A stretch of DNA of 64,000 bases, taken from Oscillospiraceae bacterium (GTDB taxonomy: Bacteria > Bacillota > Clostridia > Oscillospirales > Oscillospiraceae). The notes beneath the pieces were generated by a model, which made no database searches, was not told where the DNA came from, and worked only from the letters and a program-made list of their open reading frames with translations. Shown piece after piece: positions 50,748 to 60,346 of the stretch (position 1 is the first letter of the stretch; each line of letters starts with the position of its first letter). Position numbers and translations under genes: made by a program. The stretch is from the NCBI GenBank assembly GCA_009783555.1, contig WRDH01000003.1, positions 1-64,000 of the forward strand, in the 5' to 3' direction.

Positions 50748-50850
50748 GTCATTCTGCGCGAAGTCGCAGAATCCATGTCGCAACTATGTTATATATCTGG
50801 TAGAATGTTTATACACAGCAATAGATTCTGCGACTAAAGCGCAGAATGAC
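50748..50850. repeat. Inverted-repeat element (GTCATTCTGCGC type)
   Basis: Two arms of about 27 bp face each other: GTCATTCTGCGC...AGTCGCAGAATC (from 50,748) and its near-perfect reverse complement (ending at 50,850). About 50 bp of unrelated DNA lie between them. It resembles the common small intergenic palindromic elements. No coding capacity. Confidence 0.75.
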
Positions 50851-50859
50851 GGTATTATC

Positions 50860-51438
50860 CTACGCTGCTGTGCCGCCTGCTTTCCAATCATCGAATGCTT
50901 GCATGATTGCAGCGTGTGTTTCTTTAGTTACATCCGGAAGCTTGTCGAAACCGCCGAACATTCTGGCGACTTCATCAAAACCCTTCTGTACTGCCGCGCG
51001 CATGTTTTCAATCTGAGCTTCACTTGCGCCTTCGCCTACCATTGCTTTCGCAAAATCCATGATTCGCGCTGTTGTCTGCTTGACGCCAAAGAACCCGTCT
51101 TCGCTGATTAGTTCCTGCGCTTGTGCTCTGTCGATTTCACTGAGCTTTGCGCCACCGGCTCTCACTGCCCAAAAGCCTTGACCGGTTGCATCATTTTTGC
51201 CGAGTGCCGAAGCTATAAGTTTTCTTACCGCTTCACCTGCATGGTTTGTGTCTCTCCAAAGCTGGTCGAGTTTTGCAGGGTCAGCCGCTCCTTGAAGATG
51301 CTTTGACGGTGTAAACGTGTCTACGGGTGCTTTAAAAATGTCGTTTGTTGGGTTATTTTGATGTTTTCCTTTGTTTACATTGCTAGTGTTCTGAAAATTA
51401 CTATACGGGTTTGTGCCTCCAACGTTACCGGTTTTCAT
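50860..51438 (-). CDS. Hypothetical protein, possibly DUF5610-like
   Basis: ATG 51,438 (MKTGNVGGTNPYSNFQN) follows GGAGGG with correct spacing; the in-frame ATG 13 codons upstream does not. The 192-residue protein has a low-complexity N-terminus rich in Asn, Gly, Lys and Thr. A helical C-terminal domain follows: EDGFFGVKQTTARIMDFAKAMVGEGASEAQIENMRAAVQKGFDEVARMFGGFDKLPDVTKETHAAIM. That pattern reminds me of DUF5610 proteins, but I am unsure. No signal or membrane segment is seen. Confidence 0.7.
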   Translation of the reverse strand: MKTGNVGGTNPYSNFQNTSNVNKGKHQNNPTNDIFKAPVDTFTPSKHLQGAADPAKLDQLWRDTNHAGEAVRKLIASALGKNDATGQGFWAVRAGGAKLSEIDRAQAQELISEDGFFGVKQTTARIMDFAKAMVGEGASEAQIENMRAAVQKGFDEVARMFGGFDKLPDVTKETHAAIMQAFDDWKAGGTAA

Positions 51439-51583
51439 GTCAGGATCCCTCCATTTATTAAAGTGCGTTGGCATCATTGCCCTTCGATATACTCAAAGTA
51501 CGCCTTATATCATATATCGGAACAATTACTGTAAACTTTAGCAGAAAACGCAAAAAAAAACAATAGTTTTAATTCGCTCAAAG

Positions 51584-51592
51584 TGTTATAAT
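51584..51592 (+). promoter_or_regulatory. Extended -10 promoter of the envelope operon
   Basis: TGTTATAAT (51,584-51,592) is an extended -10 box about 30 nt before the GTG start of the phosphatase gene. No good -35. It probably drives the co-directional genes to 60,346. Confidence 0.55.
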
Positions 51593-51621
51593 ACATTTCG
51601 GTATCTTGTATTAAGTGGTAG

Positions 51622-52407
51622 GTGATTAACATTAAAGTCGAATGTACGGTTATTACACACGTAGGATTGGTAAGAGGTAACAATGAAGACAATTTTTTTA
51701 TTAACGGAAGGTGCAAGTCCGATAACACGGTGACTGCTGAGGGGTTTATTGACAATACACCCCGCGATTCATATATATATGCGGTTTGTGATGGTATGGG
51801 CGGAGAAAGCGCAGGAGAAGTAGCATCAATGATTGCGGCAAAAGTCCTTATGGAATACATGTCAACCGATATTAGACACACTGTATCAAGCTACATTCAA
51901 AAAGCCAACAAATACATATGTGATGAAATCACTGCAAACAACGGGGTCAGGAGCGGCACGACCTTGGCTCTGCTATATATACGTGATAATAAAGCGACAT
52001 CATATAATCTGGGAGACAGCAGAATTTATCTCTTAAGAAAAGGAGATTTATATCTGCTGACCGAAGACCACACAGAAGTGCAGCGGTTGATAAAAATGGG
52101 CATGCTTGACGAAGAAAGCGCAAGGCATCACAAATCCAGAAATAAATTAACTCAACATTTGGGGATATTTCCCGATGAATTAATAATAGAGCCTCACGTT
52201 TCAAAAGAAATAAAACTGAAAAAAGACGACATATTCCTGATATGCAGTGACGGCCTTACCGATATGGTTTGCGATGATGACATTGCGGATATCATGGCAG
52301 ATAAAAACCTCGACACATCGGGAGTCGCCAAAGAACTCTCCGCAACCGCTCAGGAAAACGGCGGAAAAGACAATACAACAGTAATCGTTGTCAAAATTAC
52401 GAAATAG
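51622..52407 (+). CDS. PP2C-type serine/threonine phosphatase
   Basis: The 261-residue protein (GTG start at 51,622 behind GGTAGG) has all PP2C metal-site motifs: GLVRGNNEDNFF, YAVCDGMGGESAGEVAS, RSGTTLALLYI, NLGDSRIYLL, CSDGLTDMV and KDNTTVIVVK. Such enzymes reverse phosphorylation by PASTA-type kinases and often control cell wall genes. No partner kinase lies in the window. It leads the envelope operon; the next gene starts 33 bp downstream. Confidence 0.93.
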   Translation: MINIKVECTVITHVGLVRGNNEDNFFINGRCKSDNTVTAEGFIDNTPRDSYIYAVCDGMGGESAGEVASMIAAKVLMEYMSTDIRHTVSSYIQKANKYICDEITANNGVRSGTTLALLYIRDNKATSYNLGDSRIYLLRKGDLYLLTEDHTEVQRLIKMGMLDEESARHHKSRNKLTQHLGIFPDELIIEPHVSKEIKLKKDDIFLICSDGLTDMVCDDDIADIMADKNLDTSGVAKELSATAQENGGKDNTTVIVVKITK

Positions 52408-52440
52408 AGAGAAGTGAATGAAAGCCTCGGGGTTAAACGA

Positions 52441-53646
52441 ATGAAGGTCATTAAAAACATAATCTGCCTTATTCTGATAATTACATTATTTGCGACAATG
52501 GCTTCGCCCGCATACGCGTCTACGCCCGATACTTCTGCGCCTATAGCGGTTGTCATGGATTTTTATACAGGCGAGATCCTATACGAAAGAAATATGGAAC
52601 AACGCTGGATTCCTGCCAGCATGACAAAAAGCATGACAGCGTTCATTGTCTATCAAGAGATTGAAGCAGGCAATCTGACGCTTGACACTGAAATCCGCGT
52701 GAGTGCGGGTGCTTCAAGATTTTCAAACAGAAGATCGGTTCCGGGCACGTTTGTGCCGTTGCCTTCAGGTGGGCTTGTAACGGTTGAAACACTTTTACGC
52801 CTTATGATGATACCATCAGGTAATGCCGCCGCCGTTGTTTTTGCGGAGCATATATCGGGAACCGAAGAAAATTTCGTAATTAGAATGAACGAAACGGCTG
52901 CGGAAATGGGCATGTATACGGAGTTTACAAATTCGCATGGAGCATTCGTTCATTACTCAAACGCATACTCAACGGCGATTCTTGTGCGGGAGTTTATTAT
53001 GAGATATCCCGACATATTGCGCATTACAGCTATGTCAAGTGTGCGGTTTCAAGGCAGAACATACAGAAATACCAACCTTCTTATTTCGCAAAATATGATG
53101 GCAGACGCCGATGGATTTAAAACAGGCTCATTGCGGCAGGCGGGGTGGAATCATTCTGCAACTGCAGAGCGAGATGGAAGACGTATTATTACGGTAGTAA
53201 TGAACACTTCGTCACGCTCTGCCCGTCAAATTGAAAGCCGCCGTCTCCTAAACTACGGATTTGAAGAGCTGCAGCGCCGCGAGACGGAACGGATTGAAAG
53301 AGCAAGGATATTCTTTAACGGAGGGCTGATCCCTCTGACAGAAGCGCCAACGTTTTTCCATGGAAGCTTACTGCTGCCGCTTGAAGATATTTTAGGGCAG
53401 CTTGGCTATTTAATCAACCGTGATGAGGAACATAGCCTGATTTCCATCACAAATGAAAACGGGTATACAGCAACACTTTTAACAGGCAGGGATCTCGCTG
53501 TAATAAACGGTGAAACCCACACCTTGTCAATGCCCGCACAAGTGGTTAACGATATCATATACACCTCAATCGAGACGATTGGAGCACTAACCGGCACTTT
53601 AGCCGAGTGGAGTATGGAAACGGGTGTAATCCGGTTCAGGAATTAA
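52441..53646 (+). CDS. D-alanyl-D-alanine carboxypeptidase (S11, DacF-like)
   Basis: I choose ATG 52,441, which starts a clean signal peptide (MKVIKNIICLILIITLFATMASPAYA). The 401-residue enzyme has the penicillin-binding triad: S60-MT-K63, SGN (in MIPSGNAAA) and KTG (in DGFKTGSLRQ). The C-terminal 120 residues form a copper-amine-oxidase-N-like stalk domain (FFNGGLIPLTEAPTFFHGSLLLPLEDILGQLG...). It trims the terminal D-Ala of peptidoglycan pentapeptides. GTG 52,414 is a less likely start, as it would precede the signal peptide with extra residues. Confidence 0.92.
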   Translation: MKVIKNIICLILIITLFATMASPAYASTPDTSAPIAVVMDFYTGEILYERNMEQRWIPASMTKSMTAFIVYQEIEAGNLTLDTEIRVSAGASRFSNRRSVPGTFVPLPSGGLVTVETLLRLMMIPSGNAAAVVFAEHISGTEENFVIRMNETAAEMGMYTEFTNSHGAFVHYSNAYSTAILVREFIMRYPDILRITAMSSVRFQGRTYRNTNLLISQNMMADADGFKTGSLRQAGWNHSATAERDGRRIITVVMNTSSRSARQIESRRLLNYGFEELQRRETERIERARIFFNGGLIPLTEAPTFFHGSLLLPLEDILGQLGYLINRDEEHSLISITNENGYTATLLTGRDLAVINGETHTLSMPAQVVNDIIYTSIETIGALTGTLAEWSMETGVIRFRN

Positions 53647-53692
53647 AGTCCGCCAACTAAAAAAACGATAATAACAGATAATTAGAGGAAGG

Positions 53693-54889
53693 GTGAACGA
53701 TACGCTAAGAGGAATACTGCTGGCACTTTTAGTATTAGCTGCTTTACTTGTTATGTTGATAATATTTACAAATAACGATTCTCCGGTTATAAACACGAAT
53801 CCGGGTAATAATAACAACAACTCCACGGATTTACATTCAGACGATGACCCGGAGCAAAACGGGGGTGAACGGGAGGACGGTCCGGATTATATCTATGATG
53901 AATCCGGCGAGCACATGTTTTACCGCGGCAGATTAGAACTGCCCGTCGCAGGCGCAACAGGTTGGGCGGCAGCAAATCTTGTAATGCGCAGCGAACCGAG
54001 AGCATCTTCCGACAATGTGATTAATCTTGTCCCCGGAGATGCATTTGTGATTTTTGAAGAGACCGATGACTGGTGGAATGTTATTTTGCCAAATGAATTA
54101 AGCGGCTGGGTAGAAATTAACAAATGCTTTATTAATCTTCCCGACGTAATACCCTCAATTGTCTATAATGTTTCAAATGCGGTATCGTCGGAATTCAGAT
54201 CCAGCGGCTTTGATCTACCGGGTATTACACAAAATAATTTATACCCGGCATACTCCTTTAACGAGCGTCTCGGACGGGGAGAGTTCATTGTTCCCGGCTC
54301 GTACGCATTGGCACGAGCACTATTTGCAGTGCAACAGATAGCCCTTAGTAACGACGAAACGCTTATAGTATACGAGGTGTTTCGTCCTATGGAAACCCAG
54401 CGTGCTGTTGCAGGAGCACTAAACAGGCTTATGAACAGAAATGATGATGATTTTAACGAAGTAGTGTATCGCGCAATTGCTGATTCACAATTTTCGGTAG
54501 GTAATTTTATATCGCAAGGACGTTCAAATCATCAACTCGGTGCTGCCATTGATGTTACAATAGGTATTGTGGACGAAAGAGAAATAATAAGATCGGGCGA
54601 CTACTCGTTTCACCGTGTTAAGTTCCACAGCAGGGTAGAGGAACCTTCGCCTATGCATGAACTCAGTCCGTTAGCGGTATTGCCGGGCAGGGATTCACAG
54701 GCTGCGACGGGTATATATGACGGCATATGGAGAATGAGGTCATACTTTGAACAAATGGGATTCACCCCCATTCCATCCGAATGGTGGCATTTTAACCATA
54801 CGGCAAGTGTCAGAAGCGGCTCATCCGCCGGAATAACAGGAAATTTCCTCACACCGTCAATTTACAGCATACCACCGTTCATTAACTAG
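53693..54889 (+). CDS. Membrane-anchored SH3 + M15 D,D-peptidase (VanX/VanY-like)
   Basis: The 398-residue protein has an N-terminal anchor (LLALLVLAALLVMLIIF), a low-complexity linker (Asn, Asp, Glu-rich), an SH3-like domain (AANLVMRSEPRASSDNVINLVPGDAFVIFEETDDWWNV) and an M15 peptidase domain. The zinc site is visible: H280 and D287 in SNHQLGAAIDV, and catalytic E363 with H366 in SEWWHFN. It cleaves D-Ala-D-Ala or D-Ala-containing stems. The start is GTG behind AGGAAGG. With the DacF-like gene before it, the operon has two wall-trimming enzymes. Confidence 0.88.
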   Translation: MNDTLRGILLALLVLAALLVMLIIFTNNDSPVINTNPGNNNNNSTDLHSDDDPEQNGGEREDGPDYIYDESGEHMFYRGRLELPVAGATGWAAANLVMRSEPRASSDNVINLVPGDAFVIFEETDDWWNVILPNELSGWVEINKCFINLPDVIPSIVYNVSNAVSSEFRSSGFDLPGITQNNLYPAYSFNERLGRGEFIVPGSYALARALFAVQQIALSNDETLIVYEVFRPMETQRAVAGALNRLMNRNDDDFNEVVYRAIADSQFSVGNFISQGRSNHQLGAAIDVTIGIVDEREIIRSGDYSFHRVKFHSRVEEPSPMHELSPLAVLPGRDSQAATGIYDGIWRMRSYFEQMGFTPIPSEWWHFNHTASVRSGSSAGITGNFLTPSIYSIPPFIN

Positions 54890-54904
54890 GGGAGAGGGGT
54901 AGTT

Positions 54905-56272
54905 ATGGTCTTTTCCAGTCTATCTTTTCTTGTACTTTTTTTACCGTTATTTCTATTTGCGTATTTTATAGTACCAAAAAAACATATCAATATACGCAAT
55001 TTTGTATTGTTGGTTTTTTCATTGTTTTTTTATGCCGCAGGAGAACCTGTATGGGTTTTGATTCTTTTATTTTCCGCGTCAACAGACTGCCTACTCGGTC
55101 TGTTTATTGAAAAGTACAGAGGACAATGGCATTCAAGAGTATTTCTTGTAATATCTTTATGCTGCAGCCTCGGAGTGCTTGTACTGTTTAAGTATATGGA
55201 ATTTTTCCTGGGGCTTGTCGGAATACATGTAACATTTTCTCCCGGCTTACCTATAGGCATATCGTTTTACACCTTCCAAACAATGTCATATTCAATAGAC
55301 TTATATCGCGGCAGAGTAAAAGCACAACGCAACCCGATTGCATTTCTAATGTATGTTTCAATGTTTCCGATGCTGGTTGCCGGACCTATTGTACGGTATG
55401 CGGATGTTGAAACAATGCTGACCCAGAGGGAAACAAACATTTCTTCAATAAGCAGGGGTGTATCTCGTTTTGTAATGGGGCTTGGGAAAAAAGTCATTTT
55501 TGCAAATCATGCAGGTACAGTCGCAAGTGAACTGCTAAGTTCACCGCATACATCTACCCTGACCGTGTGGCTCGGCTCGATTATGTTTATGTTCCAGATT
55601 TACTTTGACTTTTCATCATACTCCGATATGGCAATCGGTTTAGGCAAAATAATCGGATTTGATATAAAAGAGAACTTTAACTACCCTTACATCTCAAAAT
55701 CAATAACAGACTTCTGGCGGCGGTGGCACATTTCACTCGGTACATTCTTCAGGGAATATTTATACATCCCGCTTGGCGGAAACCGCAAACACGCTGTATT
55801 TAACATAATGTTCGTCTGGCTTATCACAGGTCTGTGGCATGGCGCATCGATTAACTTTATTATTTGGGGTATGTATTTCGGAATCGCGCTTCTTATTGAA
55901 AAGTACCTGCTGAGAAACATATTGGAAAAGTTTCCGTCCTACGTCGGACATGCTTATTGTTTACTCATAGTCCTGTACGGCTGGGTATTATTCTACTTTA
56001 CAGATCTGTCGGAAATGGCAGTTGCATCGGCACGGTTTTTCGGTTTCGGCGGAACATTCGCCGACTACAGAGCGGTAGAGCTGCTTTTGGCTAACTTGTG
56101 GATTTTACCGGTATTTGCAATCTTCTCAACCCGCGCACCAATCCGTTTATTAAACAGCCTGAACAAACGCTTTCCCATAACAGAACCCGTACTCAACTTC
56201 GCATTGCTCTGTATAAGCTTCATTTTATTGATAGGTCAGACATTTACCCCGTTTATTTATTTCCAGTTTTAG
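54905..56272 (+). CDS. MBOAT O-acyltransferase (AlgI/PatA type)
   Basis: The 455-residue polytopic membrane protein opens MVFSSLSFLVLFLPLFLFAYFI. It has the family's GISFYTFQTMSYSIDLYRG, FPMLVAGPIVRY, FDFSSYSDMAIGLGKIIGF and DFWRRWHISLGTFFREYLYIPLGGNR. The catalytic His is H312 in LWHGASINFIIWG. It should move an acyl (acetyl) group across the membrane to an extracellular glycan or wall polymer. GGAGAGGGG precedes the ATG. Its partner follows 10 bp downstream. Confidence 0.93.
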   Translation: MVFSSLSFLVLFLPLFLFAYFIVPKKHINIRNFVLLVFSLFFYAAGEPVWVLILLFSASTDCLLGLFIEKYRGQWHSRVFLVISLCCSLGVLVLFKYMEFFLGLVGIHVTFSPGLPIGISFYTFQTMSYSIDLYRGRVKAQRNPIAFLMYVSMFPMLVAGPIVRYADVETMLTQRETNISSISRGVSRFVMGLGKKVIFANHAGTVASELLSSPHTSTLTVWLGSIMFMFQIYFDFSSYSDMAIGLGKIIGFDIKENFNYPYISKSITDFWRRWHISLGTFFREYLYIPLGGNRKHAVFNIMFVWLITGLWHGASINFIIWGMYFGIALLIEKYLLRNILEKFPSYVGHAYCLLIVLYGWVLFYFTDLSEMAVASARFFGFGGTFADYRAVELLLANLWILPVFAIFSTRAPIRLLNSLNKRFPITEPVLNFALLCISFILLIGQTFTPFIYFQF

Positions 56273-56282
56273 GAGCATTCTA

Positions 56283-57512
56283 ATGTATCAGCAACCTGAT
56301 AGACTTAATATCGTCCTATCACTCGCAGCAATTGCGCTCTTATCGCTATTTGTATTCATCCTTCCGACCGATGAGAAAGCGTCTGAGTTTGAAAACCGCG
56401 CTATGGGAAGTTTTCCCGAGCTTAACGCACAAAGCTATTTCAGCGGGGAATTTTCACGTGATTATGAAACATTTTTGCTTGACAACACAGCAAATCGCAC
56501 CACCTGGCTTACATTTGCGCAGTTTGCGGAAAATACTTACGGGATAAACAGACAAGGTGCGATGATGGTGGAATTTGACGTTGATGATTTGGGAATCGGA
56601 CTTATTCCCGATGAGATTTCAGAAGCTGTAGTTTTTACCACATCAGGCGCAAACGTTAACCCGAATCAACCTTTCAGCGTGGATATCCATTTCAACGAAA
56701 ACGCAATATTCTACCTTCGCTACACGGAAAATCAAGAACTCGCGTCACGTTATGCGGAGGTGTTAAATGCATATGCAGAGGCTCTGCCAAACAACACACG
56801 GATGTTTTCTCTTATATCACCCGTGAAGGTTGAATTCATGAGCGAAAGATATGCTTCAGTAAACTCTTCGCAAATAGATACGATAAAATATATAAATGCA
56901 TTATTAAATGATGAAATTATCCCGGTTGATGCACATAAATTTTTATCAGAGCATTCGGACGAATATATTTTCTTCCGTACAGACCACCACTGGACTGCTC
57001 TCGGTGCTTATTATGCGTACCTGGCATTTGCGGAGGCAGCGGGGCTTGAGCCTGTTACTATTGATAATTACATTGAAAATGCAATCGAAGGCTTTATAGG
57101 TTCACTGGCAGTCGGCACAAGAAACCGCATGATTCTGAGCCATCCCGATACTGTGTATTTTTACACTCTTAATGACGGCACGGAATTTTCAATAAACATG
57201 TTTACTATACCTTCCGATTTATCTATCTTAAGCTATAGATTATTCCTTGGCGGGGATAGAGATTATTACTCTTTTAACTCATCAAACAAAAACGGAAGAA
57301 CCCTTGTTGCCGTAAAGGACTCCTTTGCAAACGCCATGCTTCCGTGGCTTGCGCCGCACTACGAAACGGTGGCGGTCATTGACCCCAGACAGTTCACAGG
57401 CAGTGTAATGCAAATTTTGGAGGAATATGACGATATCGACCTTCTGTTTATTAACTACATCCCTGCCACAACAATGTCAGATTTAATAGAGCAGACGTAC
57501 AATGCAAAATAG
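56283..57512 (+). CDS. DHHW/AlgX-like acetyltransferase partner
   Basis: The 409-residue protein has an N-terminal membrane anchor and the DHHW family core: D234-HH-W237 in FFRTDHHWTALGAYYAY, the nucleophile region VKDSFANAMLPWLAPHYETV, and VIDPRQF. Members such as AlgJ and AlgX take the acyl group from an MBOAT protein and put it on sugars outside the cell. Immediate linkage to the MBOAT gene supports this role. GGAG lies before the ATG. Downstream, tandem small hairpins (CCC...GGG and CGGCGT...ACGCCG) occupy 57,513-57,550. Confidence 0.88.
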   Translation: MYQQPDRLNIVLSLAAIALLSLFVFILPTDEKASEFENRAMGSFPELNAQSYFSGEFSRDYETFLLDNTANRTTWLTFAQFAENTYGINRQGAMMVEFDVDDLGIGLIPDEISEAVVFTTSGANVNPNQPFSVDIHFNENAIFYLRYTENQELASRYAEVLNAYAEALPNNTRMFSLISPVKVEFMSERYASVNSSQIDTIKYINALLNDEIIPVDAHKFLSEHSDEYIFFRTDHHWTALGAYYAYLAFAEAAGLEPVTIDNYIENAIEGFIGSLAVGTRNRMILSHPDTVYFYTLNDGTEFSINMFTIPSDLSILSYRLFLGGDRDYYSFNSSNKNGRTLVAVKDSFANAMLPWLAPHYETVAVIDPRQFTGSVMQILEEYDDIDLLFINYIPATTMSDLIEQTYNAK

Positions 57513-57593
57513 CCCTCTTCTGGAAGGGGGTCGGCGTGAAACGCCGTGGGATGTCATAACATATGCGTTTCGATGAAAGGAACAATCATAAAC

Positions 57594-58799
57594 ATGAGTA
57601 ACATGTCAAAGAAGAAAATACTAAGTAAAAAAAGACTTCAAATGGAGGCTAGAAAAAAGATCCTTCAGCAAAAAGAATCACAACAAACGGAGAAAAAAAC
57701 TGCGCTTAAAGTAAGTGCTGTTGCGGAAGATACACTAGTAATGACACACGAAGCTGCTCCCACGATTGCGGAAAGCACATCATCCGATGATATCGAGCAT
57801 TTGCTGAAAAAAATAAAAATGGAAATAACATTTTCCGATGACAGCACCATCAACAAGGAGATTGTCATATCGGGCAATGAATTAAGTAAAGCACCCACGG
57901 CATCAAATGAAAAAACGCTCAATGCTTTACATCCGGAAACGCAACCGGAAGAACTTAAAGATCTATCACCGCCCGAAGAAACAAAAATACCCTGGGTAAC
58001 AGTTGCAGTTTTAGCATTTATAGTTTGCGCATCTTTAGTTACAGGTATTATCCATTGGTACAACGCATATTATCTGCCCCCTGATGCCGTAGATCCCGGA
58101 CATGTAATTGCAGATCCGGTAAGAACGCCGGACGCTAACCTCGAACAGACAAGAGAAGATGAAACTGACGCACAACCGCATGATACGGATATTGACCCCG
58201 ACCCGCCCGAAACAAGCCGGCGTTACGCAATCGAACCGCTCCCGGAATTTTTACTGCTATGGGATGAACACGACAATGAAGATATTGTTGCGATTTTGAC
58301 CCTGGGCGAAACAGAAATCCCGGTCGTTCAAAGCAATGATAACGCCTTTTACATAACCCATGATATAAACGGTAACCTCTCTCCATTGGGGTGGGTGTTT
58401 CTTGACTATCAGGTTGACCTTTATATAGGAATGGAACATAACATGGTCATATACGACCCCACCGGCGAATTTTTACGCTCTGTAATGCAGGAATTTGCCG
58501 AATATGATTTCTTCCTGAGAAACCCGATGATTTCATTATCAACGCTTTTCGGAGAACTTGAATGGGAAATATTCTCTTACTATATCGCTCCTTCGGATTT
58601 CCCGTTTGCAATCGTAGACCATCCGGACGATGATATATGGGGAGAAACGGTAGAGCAATTTACATTGGCGTCATTATATAACGCAATGCTTGACGTAACC
58701 ATGTACGATCAAGTGCTGACAATAGTAGTCCCAACCACGGTAAACCCCGAATTATTCTATATCTTGCAAGCAAGAATGCTAAGGCAAATTACATCGTAG
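57594..58799 (+). CDS. Single-pass membrane protein, function unknown
   Basis: The start is taken as ATG 57,594 (MSNMSKKKILSKKRLQM), with AAAGG 13 bases upstream; ATG 57,573 is possible. The 401-residue protein has a long, charged cytoplasmic head (Lys, Glu, Ser, Thr-rich), one membrane segment near residue 145 (WVTVAVLAFIVCASLVTGIIHWY), an acidic Pro/Asp linker, and an exported domain (RRYAIEPLPEFLLLWDEHDNEDIVAILTLGETEIPVVQ...). The exported part resembles sortase in style (YVGMEHN.. IYD), but I see no catalytic Cys, so it is not called a sortase. It lies between the acyltransferase pair and the transglutaminase-like gene. Confidence 0.7.
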   Translation: MSNMSKKKILSKKRLQMEARKKILQQKESQQTEKKTALKVSAVAEDTLVMTHEAAPTIAESTSSDDIEHLLKKIKMEITFSDDSTINKEIVISGNELSKAPTASNEKTLNALHPETQPEELKDLSPPEETKIPWVTVAVLAFIVCASLVTGIIHWYNAYYLPPDAVDPGHVIADPVRTPDANLEQTREDETDAQPHDTDIDPDPPETSRRYAIEPLPEFLLLWDEHDNEDIVAILTLGETEIPVVQSNDNAFYITHDINGNLSPLGWVFLDYQVDLYIGMEHNMVIYDPTGEFLRSVMQEFAEYDFFLRNPMISLSTLFGELEWEIFSYYIAPSDFPFAIVDHPDDDIWGETVEQFTLASLYNAMLDVTMYDQVLTIVVPTTVNPELFYILQARMLRQITS

Positions 58800-58831
58800 A
58801 AGCAGTTACTCACGATTAAAGGTAAATTTTA

Positions 58832-60346
58832 ATGAAATCGCTCAGACAAAAATTACATTCAATTAAAAACGTTCTTTTACCCGTAATATTGATTATTGGG
58901 TTATCTGCTATCGGTGTTTCGGGTTGGTATTTCTGGAGCGTGTCACAATCGGCTTTTGAATTTGAGGTACAGGATTTAATTGTTCTTGACGGGCGGGACA
59001 TTGACCCCGAGGAATTTTTGTTGCCCGGCAGAAATTTCGAACGTATTTCAGTCGTTTTCAGAAACCCTTTGTTTAGACCGGCAGTAGGGCATCAGGATGT
59101 CCACTTAACCTTGACAATGGGCATGAGATCGGTCGAAGCAACTGTTTCCTTATACGTCTTGACTGTAGTCACCGAAGATGAACATGAATTTGGTACTGTC
59201 GGATCGCCGCCTAATCCGATGGGTTTTATAGTTAATTCTTCAGTGCTGGAGGGTGTACCTGTTGACCTCCGGTTTACTGAAGAGCCCATGTTGCTTAAAG
59301 ATTACCCGGTTGGTGAGCATATATTACGCCTTACCCTAAATGGCGAACCATTTGAAGTCCTGCTTACAGTAAAAGACACCACACCTCCTGCGGCAGAACC
59401 TGTCGATGTCGCAATAAAAATCGGCGAAGCAGTAGAGCCGGAGGATTTTGTAAAAAAAATTACCGATGCGTCAAGCCATCTTCCTATCTTGATAACATAT
59501 TACGGAGCAGAGCCTGATATATTTGGGCATAGCCAAACTATAACAATAAAGATAGAGGACTACTACGGCAACTATTCGGTAGTTCATGCAAATTTTACCG
59601 TAAAACATAATGAAGACCCCCCTGTTATTACGGGAGTTGAAGAAATCTTTTCAAATATCGGCGATACAATACTCTTTATGCAAGGCATTACGGCTTACGA
59701 TGATTTCGGAAGAGATTTAACGGAACTGGTTATAGTCGACAGTACCGATGTCAACAAGGATGAAGTCGGCATTTACACCGTGCGTTACAGTGTTGTAGAT
59801 TTTACCGGACATACATTTGAGGTTGAAGCAACTGTGCATGTTATTAATATAACAGCAGATTTTGTCAATGAAAGGGTAGACGGAATTCTTGATGGTATTA
59901 TTGACGATGAAATGACGCAGTTGGAAAAAGTTCAAGCAATATTCAGTTGGATCAGAAGCAATGTATCGTACGCGCCTCTGGATAGAAACAGACCGGAAAC
60001 CTCATATGAGGGAGCTTATCTCGCTATACGGGCACGTCGGGGAAATTACTTGGAATTTTCCTCTATATCCGAGATAATGCTTACCCGCGCAGATGTTCCG
60101 AACATGCCAATAGACCGAATCCCCGGCACACCCGTAAGACACCGCTGGAATCTTATAAATCCCGATGACCTGGGCTGGCATCACTTTGACTCATTCCCCT
60201 CACCCTTCGGCGTCGGCATACAAAAAGCTTTCTTCACAGACACACAAGCAGATGAATTCACACACCACATAGCAACTCTGGAAGAAAACCCGATGAATAA
60301 TTACTACACCTACGACCCCGCTCTATATCCGGAAATCGTACAGTAA
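58832..60346 (+). CDS. Transglutaminase-like surface protein with Cys-to-Tyr change
   Basis: The 504-residue protein has an N-terminal membrane anchor, several beta-sandwich repeats (DTTPPAAEPVDVAIKIGEAVEPEDFVKKITDAS, EDPPVITGVEEIFSNIGDTILFMQGITAYDDFG) and a C-terminal transglutaminase-like domain. In that domain VQAIFSWIRSNVSYAP leads to RRGNYLEFSSISEIMLTRADVP, where Y406 stands at the usual catalytic Cys of GNC. RHRWNLINPDDLGWHHFDSFP keeps the His and Asp. Catalysis by the standard Cys route is therefore unlikely. It may be a structural or binding protein. It is the last gene of the envelope operon. Confidence 0.8.
   Translation: MKSLRQKLHSIKNVLLPVILIIGLSAIGVSGWYFWSVSQSAFEFEVQDLIVLDGRDIDPEEFLLPGRNFERISVVFRNPLFRPAVGHQDVHLTLTMGMRSVEATVSLYVLTVVTEDEHEFGTVGSPPNPMGFIVNSSVLEGVPVDLRFTEEPMLLKDYPVGEHILRLTLNGEPFEVLLTVKDTTPPAAEPVDVAIKIGEAVEPEDFVKKITDASSHLPILITYYGAEPDIFGHSQTITIKIEDYYGNYSVVHANFTVKHNEDPPVITGVEEIFSNIGDTILFMQGITAYDDFGRDLTELVIVDSTDVNKDEVGIYTVRYSVVDFTGHTFEVEATVHVINITADFVNERVDGILDGIIDDEMTQLEKVQAIFSWIRSNVSYAPLDRNRPETSYEGAYLAIRARRGNYLEFSSISEIMLTRADVPNMPIDRIPGTPVRHRWNLINPDDLGWHHFDSFPSPFGVGIQKAFFTDTQADEFTHHIATLEENPMNNYYTYDPALYPEIVQ

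Noticed and set aside
57594-58799. Sortase assignment for the membrane protein
   Set aside because: The exported domain recalls sortase in places, but no TLxTC cysteine is present.
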